Source of the DNA: RAM1 sp040376925
Lineage (GTDB): Bacteria; Pseudomonadota; Gammaproteobacteria; Burkholderiales; Burkholderiaceae_C
Assembly: GCA_040376925.1 (NCBI GenBank)
Contig: JBEIPU010000174.1
Span: forward strand, 1 to 8,187
Reading direction: 5' to 3'
Length of the DNA stretch: 8,187 nt
In this document: positions 5,150 to 8,187 of the stretch, in pieces
How the letters are laid out: each line of letters opens with the position of its first letter
How positions within the stretch are numbered: the first letter of the stretch is position 1
Notes under the pieces: generated by a model
The model's input: the letters and a program-made list of their open reading frames with translations, nothing else
Told to the model about the DNA's origin: nothing
Databases searched by the model: none
Program-made: the position numbers and the translations under genes

Positions 5150-6421
5150 ATGAAAAATCTGTTCTGGCGGGGCTTGAAATGCATTGCGGCATCGCTATGT
5201 CTATGCGCCGCGGCGCTGGCCCAAACGGCGCCGCCGCCCATCAAGCTGGCCATGATCGAAGGCCTGAGCGGCGGCAACGCCAACGGCGGCGAAGCGGTGT
5301 TTCGCAACCTGGTCTGGGCGCTGGAGCGGGTCAACGAGCGCGGTGGCGTGCCGCTGCCCGGCGGCGCGCGGCGCATGGTGCTGGAGCGTTACGACAGCAA
5401 GGGCCAGATCGAAGAGGCGCTGTCGCTGCTGCGCGCGGCCATTGACGACGGCGCGCAGTTCATCCTGCAGGGCAATTCGTCCGCGGTGGCGGCTGCGCTG
5501 ATTGACGCGGTGAACAAGCACAACGAACGCGAGCCGCAGCGGCGCGTGGTGTTCCTCAATTACTCGGCCGTGGACCCGATCCTGACCAACGAGAAGTGCA
5601 GCTACTGGCACTTCCGCTTTGACGCCCATGCCGACATGCGCATGGCCGCGCTGATGGCGGTGCTGAAAGACGACAGGGCGGTGAAGTCGGTTTACCTGCT
5701 GGGCCAGGACTACAGCTTTGGCCAGGCCGTGCTGCGCGAGGCCAAACGCCAACTGCCGCTGCAGCGCCCCGACGTGCAGGTGGTGGGGGATGAGCTGCAC
5801 CCGCTGCTTCGCATCAAGGACTTTGCGCCCTACGCGACCAAGATCAAGGCCAGCGGCGCCGACGCGGTGATCACCGGCAACTTCAGCAACGACCTGACGC
5901 TTCTGGTGAAGGCTGCGCGCGAGGTGGGCTTCGAAGGCAAGTTCTACACGTTCTATGGCAATGCGCTGGGTGCACCGGCGGCCATTGGCGAGGCGGGCAT
6001 TGGCAAGGTGATAGCCGTGGCTGACTGGCTGCCCAACGTGCCCACGCGCGAGAGCGAGGCGTTCTACCAGTCGTTTCGCGCCCGCTACCCCAAGCCGTCG
6101 GACGACTATGTGCACATGCGCATGCACCTGATGGTCGAGGCGCTGGCCCAGGCCGTCACCCGGGCGGGTACCACCGAGGCAGGCCCGGTGGCCGCCCAGC
6201 TGGAACGCGTGAGCGTGTCGCTGGGCGGGCAGGGCGGCAGCATGCGCGCGGCGGACCACCAGTTCCAGCAGCCGCTGACCGTGGGCATGATGGACCGTCA
6301 GGGTGCGCCGGGCGTGAAATTCGACGTGGAAGGCTCGGGCTATGGCTTTCGCGTGATCCGCTCGATTGCGCCGGCCCAGGCGCAGCAGCCCCATAGCTGC
6401 GCCATGGCGCGGCCTCAGTGA
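5150..6421 (+). CDS. Periplasmic ABC transporter substrate-binding protein, branched-chain amino acid (LivK-like, Peripla_BP_6) family
   Basis: This exported solute-binding protein has 423 residues. A Sec signal peptide is clear: a positive start (MKNLFWRGLK), a hydrophobic core (CIAASLCLCAA), and cleavage after ALA at residue 24, giving a mature protein of about 399 residues. It has no lipobox. The mature start IKLAMIEGLSGGNANGGEAV, the segments NYSAVDPILTNEKCSYWHFR and SVYLLGQDYSFGQAVLREAK, and ASGADAVITGNFSNDLTLLVKA all fit the two-lobed type I binding-protein fold of the LivJ/LivK group. The substrate cannot be read from the sequence and could be an amino acid, amide or aromatic compound. 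AAGGGA lies nine bases before the ATG. No permease or ATPase gene is nearby, so it may serve a transporter encoded elsewhere. It is followed almost without a gap by an aminotransferase gene, probably in one transcript. Confidence 0.85.
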   Translation: MKNLFWRGLKCIAASLCLCAAALAQTAPPPIKLAMIEGLSGGNANGGEAVFRNLVWALERVNERGGVPLPGGARRMVLERYDSKGQIEEALSLLRAAIDDGAQFILQGNSSAVAAALIDAVNKHNEREPQRRVVFLNYSAVDPILTNEKCSYWHFRFDAHADMRMAALMAVLKDDRAVKSVYLLGQDYSFGQAVLREAKRQLPLQRPDVQVVGDELHPLLRIKDFAPYATKIKASGADAVITGNFSNDLTLLVKAAREVGFEGKFYTFYGNALGAPAAIGEAGIGKVIAVADWLPNVPTRESEAFYQSFRARYPKPSDDYVHMRMHLMVEALAQAVTRAGTTEAGPVAAQLERVSVSLGGQGGSMRAADHQFQQPLTVGMMDRQGAPGVKFDVEGSGYGFRVIRSIAPAQAQQPHSCAMARPQ

Positions 6422-6432
6422 TACTTCAGGGC

Positions 6433-7593
6433 ATGCGCCAGACCATCCAGAACCTCGAAGAATCAAAAATCCGCGAAGTCGCCAATGCCGGCATGGGGCG
6501 GCCCGATGTGCTGGCCTTCTGGTTTGGCGAGAGCGACGAAGTCACGCCGGATTTCATCCGCCAGGCCGCGATTCAATCCCTGCAGAAGGGCGAAACCTTC
6601 TATTCCCACAATCTGGGCCTGCCGGAGCTGCGCCAGGCCATTGCGGACTACACCAGTGCACTGCACGGCCCGGTGGATGCCGGGCGCATCGCCGTTACAT
6701 CGGGGGGTGTGAATGCGCTGATGCTGGCCGTGCAGGCGCTGGTGGACGCGGGCGACGAAGTGGTGGCGGTCACGCCGGTGTGGCCCAACCTCACTGCGCA
6801 GCCCGTGATTCTGGGAGCCAGGCTTGCCTGCGTGCCGCTCAAGCCCGTGGACGGCGCCTGGACGCTGGACATGGCGGCGCTGCTGGCGGCGGTGACGCCC
6901 GCCACGAAGCTGCTGGTCATCAACGCGCCCAACAACCCCACCGGCTGGACGCTGACCGGGGACGAGCAGCAGGCCATCGTGGCGCATTGCCGCCAGACGG
7001 GCACCTGGATCCTGGCGGACGAGGTGTATGAACGCCTGTATTACGAACCCACTTCGAACGGCTGCGCGCCCAGCTTCCTGGACGTGACGCAGCCAGACGA
7101 CCGGCTGGTGGTGGTGCACAGCTTCTCCAAGAGCTTTCTCATGACGGGCTGGCGCCTGGGCTGGCTGGTGATGCCGCCTTCGCTGGTGCCTCACATGGGC
7201 AAGTTGCTGGAATTCAACACCTCCTGCGCCAGCGTGTTCACGCAGCGGGCGGGCATCGTGGCCCTGCAGCGCACGGCGGATGTGACGCCCCGGGTCGTAG
7301 CGCATCTGAAAGCCTGCCGCGACACCCTGGTGCCCCTGCTGCAGGCCGTGCCCGGTGTGCGCGTGGCACCGGCCAGGGGCGGCATGTACGCCTTTTTCCA
7401 GCTGGACGGCCACCCCGACTCACTGGTGACCGCCAAGCGGCTCGTGGCCGAAGCGGGCCTGGGCTTGGCCCCCGGCAACGCCTTCGCCCCCGAAGCCCAG
7501 GGCTGGCTGCGCTGGTGCTTCGCGTCCAAAGACCCGGCGAGATTGGAGCAGGGCGTCGAGCGGCTCAAAAGCTGGCTCATAGCGCAAAAGTAG
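6433..7593 (+). CDS. Class I/II pyridoxal-phosphate aminotransferase (AspC-like fold type I)
   Basis: This cytoplasmic aminotransferase of 386 residues moves an amino group between an amino acid and a 2-oxo acid. Fold type I motifs are all present: YSHNLGLPELRQAIADY at 57-73, SGGVNALML at 90-98, NAPNNPTGW at 164-172 (Asn168), ADEVYERLYYE at 195-205 (Asp196 and Tyr199), the Schiff-base lysine in SFSKSFLMTGWRLGW (Lys233, with phosphate-binding Arg241), and the carboxylate-binding arginine in GWLRWCFA (Arg360). The substrate is not determined, and general aspartate, aromatic or branched-chain use are all possible. I chose ATG 6433. A GTG at 6418 would overlap the upstream stop as GTGA and add five residues. 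Neither start has a strong ribosome site, so translation may be coupled to the binding-protein gene. Confidence 0.92.
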   Translation: MRQTIQNLEESKIREVANAGMGRPDVLAFWFGESDEVTPDFIRQAAIQSLQKGETFYSHNLGLPELRQAIADYTSALHGPVDAGRIAVTSGGVNALMLAVQALVDAGDEVVAVTPVWPNLTAQPVILGARLACVPLKPVDGAWTLDMAALLAAVTPATKLLVINAPNNPTGWTLTGDEQQAIVAHCRQTGTWILADEVYERLYYEPTSNGCAPSFLDVTQPDDRLVVVHSFSKSFLMTGWRLGWLVMPPSLVPHMGKLLEFNTSCASVFTQRAGIVALQRTADVTPRVVAHLKACRDTLVPLLQAVPGVRVAPARGGMYAFFQLDGHPDSLVTAKRLVAEAGLGLAPGNAFAPEAQGWLRWCFASKDPARLEQGVERLKSWLIAQK

Positions 7594-7610
7594 CAACCCA
7601 GTGGCGCCGT

Positions 7611-7684
7611 GGAACCGGCTCCGCCGGGCCACTGGGGCCGCCCCCCAGTGGGGGGAGATCGGCCGTAAGGCCGATTTCGGGGGG
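7611..7684. repeat. GC-rich structured intergenic repeat, copy B
   Basis: This repeat lies between the aminotransferase gene and rpsO. Like copy A it starts GGAACCGGC-TCC-GCCGGGCC and ends in a G-run after TTTC. It contains a perfect 9-bp inverted repeat, CCACTGGGG (7629-7637) with CCCCAGTGG (7643-7651), and then the hairpin ATCGGCC-GTAA-GGCCGAT (7658-7675). The matching hairpin in copy A has GCGGCC/GGCCGC, so bases on both arms changed together and pairing was kept. Its right edge is only a few bases from the rpsO -10 box. Confidence 0.8.
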
Positions 7685-7689
7685 CGTTG

Positions 7690-7695
7690 TATAAT
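7690..7695 (+). promoter_or_regulatory. rpsO: -10 box of the rpsO promoter
   Basis: A perfect TATAAT at 7690-7695 would start transcription near 7702, about 77 bases before the rpsO ATG. The expected -35 position falls inside the end of repeat copy B (around 7667-7672) and shows no TTGACA-like sequence. The call therefore rests on the -10 box and its position. Confidence 0.6.
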
Positions 7696-7701
7696 CCCAT
7701 G

Positions 7702-7762
7702 GTTTTGCATGTCGCAAGACGCACGTTGGGCTGCATTTCCAGCACCCAACGCAAGTTAAAAC
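7702..7762 (+). promoter_or_regulatory. rpsO: Structured rpsO leader, candidate S15 autoregulatory element
   Basis: The central hairpin pairs CGTTGGG (7724-7730) with CCCAACG (7745-7751) and has an inner CTG/CAG helix. An outer helix is possible between GTTTT (7702-7706) and AAAAC (7758-7762), just before the ribosome site. S15 is known to repress its own translation through leader structures that differ between bacterial groups. This element sits in the right place, but its binding to S15 is inferred. Confidence 0.45.
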
Positions 7763-7778
7763 TTTCAAAGGAAACCCT

Positions 7779-8042
7779 ATGCTCGCCACTACCACGGCAG
7801 AGGTCGTCAAGGCCAATGCACGCAGCGCCAACGACACCGGCAGCCCCGAAGTCCAGGTTGCACTGCTGACCGCCCGCATCAACGAACTCACCCCGCACTT
7901 CAAGACGCACGCCAAGGACCACCACGGCCGCCGCGGTCTGCTGCGCATGGTGAACCGCCGCAAGAGCCTGCTGGCCTACCTGAAGGCCAAGGACGCCGAC
8001 CGCTACACCGCGCTGATCGCCAAGCTGGGCCTGCGCAAGTAA
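7779..8042 (+). CDS. rpsO: 30S ribosomal protein S15
   Basis: S15 binds the central domain of 16S rRNA early in small-subunit assembly and forms bridge contacts with the 50S subunit. It has 87 residues, normal for the family (E. coli 89). The family signature is complete: TGSPEVQVALLTARINELT at about 20-38, the RNA-binding KTHAKDHHGRRGLL at 42-55, VNRRKSLLAYLK, and the basic end YTALIAKLGLRK. AAAGGA lies seven bases before the ATG. The gene has its own TATAAT promoter, a structured leader and a strong terminator just after it, so it is mostly expressed as a single-gene transcript. Confidence 0.98.
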   Translation: MLATTTAEVVKANARSANDTGSPEVQVALLTARINELTPHFKTHAKDHHGRRGLLRMVNRRKSLLAYLKAKDADRYTALIAKLGLRK

Positions 8043-8056
8043 GAACACCAGAAACG

Positions 8057-8094
8057 AAAACGCCTGAGTTAGCCCGCTAGCTCAGGCGTTTTTT
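8057..8094 (+). terminator. Intrinsic terminator after rpsO
   Basis: AAAACGCCTGAGTTAG (8057-8072) pairs with CTAGCTCAGGCGTTTT (8077-8092) over 16 bp with a single T-G pair and a CCCG loop, and further T bases follow. It starts 14 bases after the rpsO stop codon. The A-run before the stem mirrors the T-run, so it may also work on the opposite strand. Confidence 0.95.
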
Positions 8095-8127
8095 ACTTCG
8101 GAGACAGGCAAAGACGGATACGCGCTG

Positions 8128-8169
8128 TGTCATTCCATCAGGGATCGCCTGATTTTTGATGGAATGGCA
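8128..8169. repeat. Inverted repeat downstream of the rpsO terminator
   Basis: TGTCATTCCATCA (8128-8140) pairs with TGATGGAATGGCA (8157-8169) over 13 bp with one G-T pair. The 16-base interior contains part of a rival hairpin, ATCAGG/CCTGAT (8138-8143 with 8149-8154), so two folds compete. No T-tract follows. In many proteobacteria pnp follows rpsO and its leader has a stem cut by RNase III. This repeat may be that stem, but no pnp coding sequence is in view. Confidence 0.6.
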
Positions 8170-8187
8170 TCGTGTTCAGACCGCCAG

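Noticed and set aside
5201..6466. Long minus-strand open frame of 421 codons opposite the binding-protein gene
   Set aside because: It is antisense to a gene with a clear signal peptide and family motifs. It is Arg/His/Ala-rich and has no domain.
7191..8048. Minus-strand open frame of 285 codons covering rpsO and its promoter
   Set aside because: It crosses rpsO, the repeat and the end of the aminotransferase gene on the wrong strand. It is a GC-rich shadow frame.

Overview
The window is GC-rich (roughly two thirds G+C) and gene-dense. It looks like chromosome of a betaproteobacterium, most likely of the family Comamonadaceae (Acidovorax, Comamonas or Delftia type). This rests on the protein sequences, on two intergenic repeats of a form I associate with that family, and on the rpsO promoter and leader. 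No mobile element, CRISPR array, tRNA or rRNA gene is visible.

Left part (1-3453, minus strand) is a nitrate-assimilation locus, read right to left. It holds nasR (NIT nitrate-sensing domain plus ANTAR RNA-binding domain), a 287-base regulatory gap, nrtA (Tat-exported nitrate-binding protein) and nrtB (permease), which runs off the left edge. The gap reads as a layered switch. Two NtrC-like sites 30 bases apart lie upstream of a sigma-54 promoter. The transcribed leader then has two hairpins with six-base loops (AATGGC and AACGGC, both with A at position 1 and G at position 4), followed by a strong intrinsic terminator whose 5' arm overlaps the second hairpin. This matches nitrogen-limitation control of initiation plus nitrate-dependent antitermination by NasR. 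A second sigma-54-like element, nearly identical to the first, lies in front of nasR. In this sequence nrtB has an in-frame TAG at 80-82, and the frame stays intact beyond it, so the permease appears to be interrupted by a point mutation (or a base-call error).

Middle part (3513-5149) holds tsaD (plus strand), which makes the t6A modification of tRNA. It is convergent with a small heat-shock protein gene (minus strand). The first copy of the intergenic repeat fills the space between them. The hsp20 gene has a sigma-32-like promoter.

Right part (5150-8187, plus strand) begins with a periplasmic amino-acid-type (LivK-like) binding protein gene. It is followed closely by a class I/II PLP aminotransferase gene, probably co-transcribed. 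Next come the second repeat copy, a TATAAT promoter, a structured leader, rpsO (ribosomal protein S15) and a strong intrinsic terminator. The window ends in a 13-bp inverted repeat that may belong to the leader of the next gene, by common gene order pnp.
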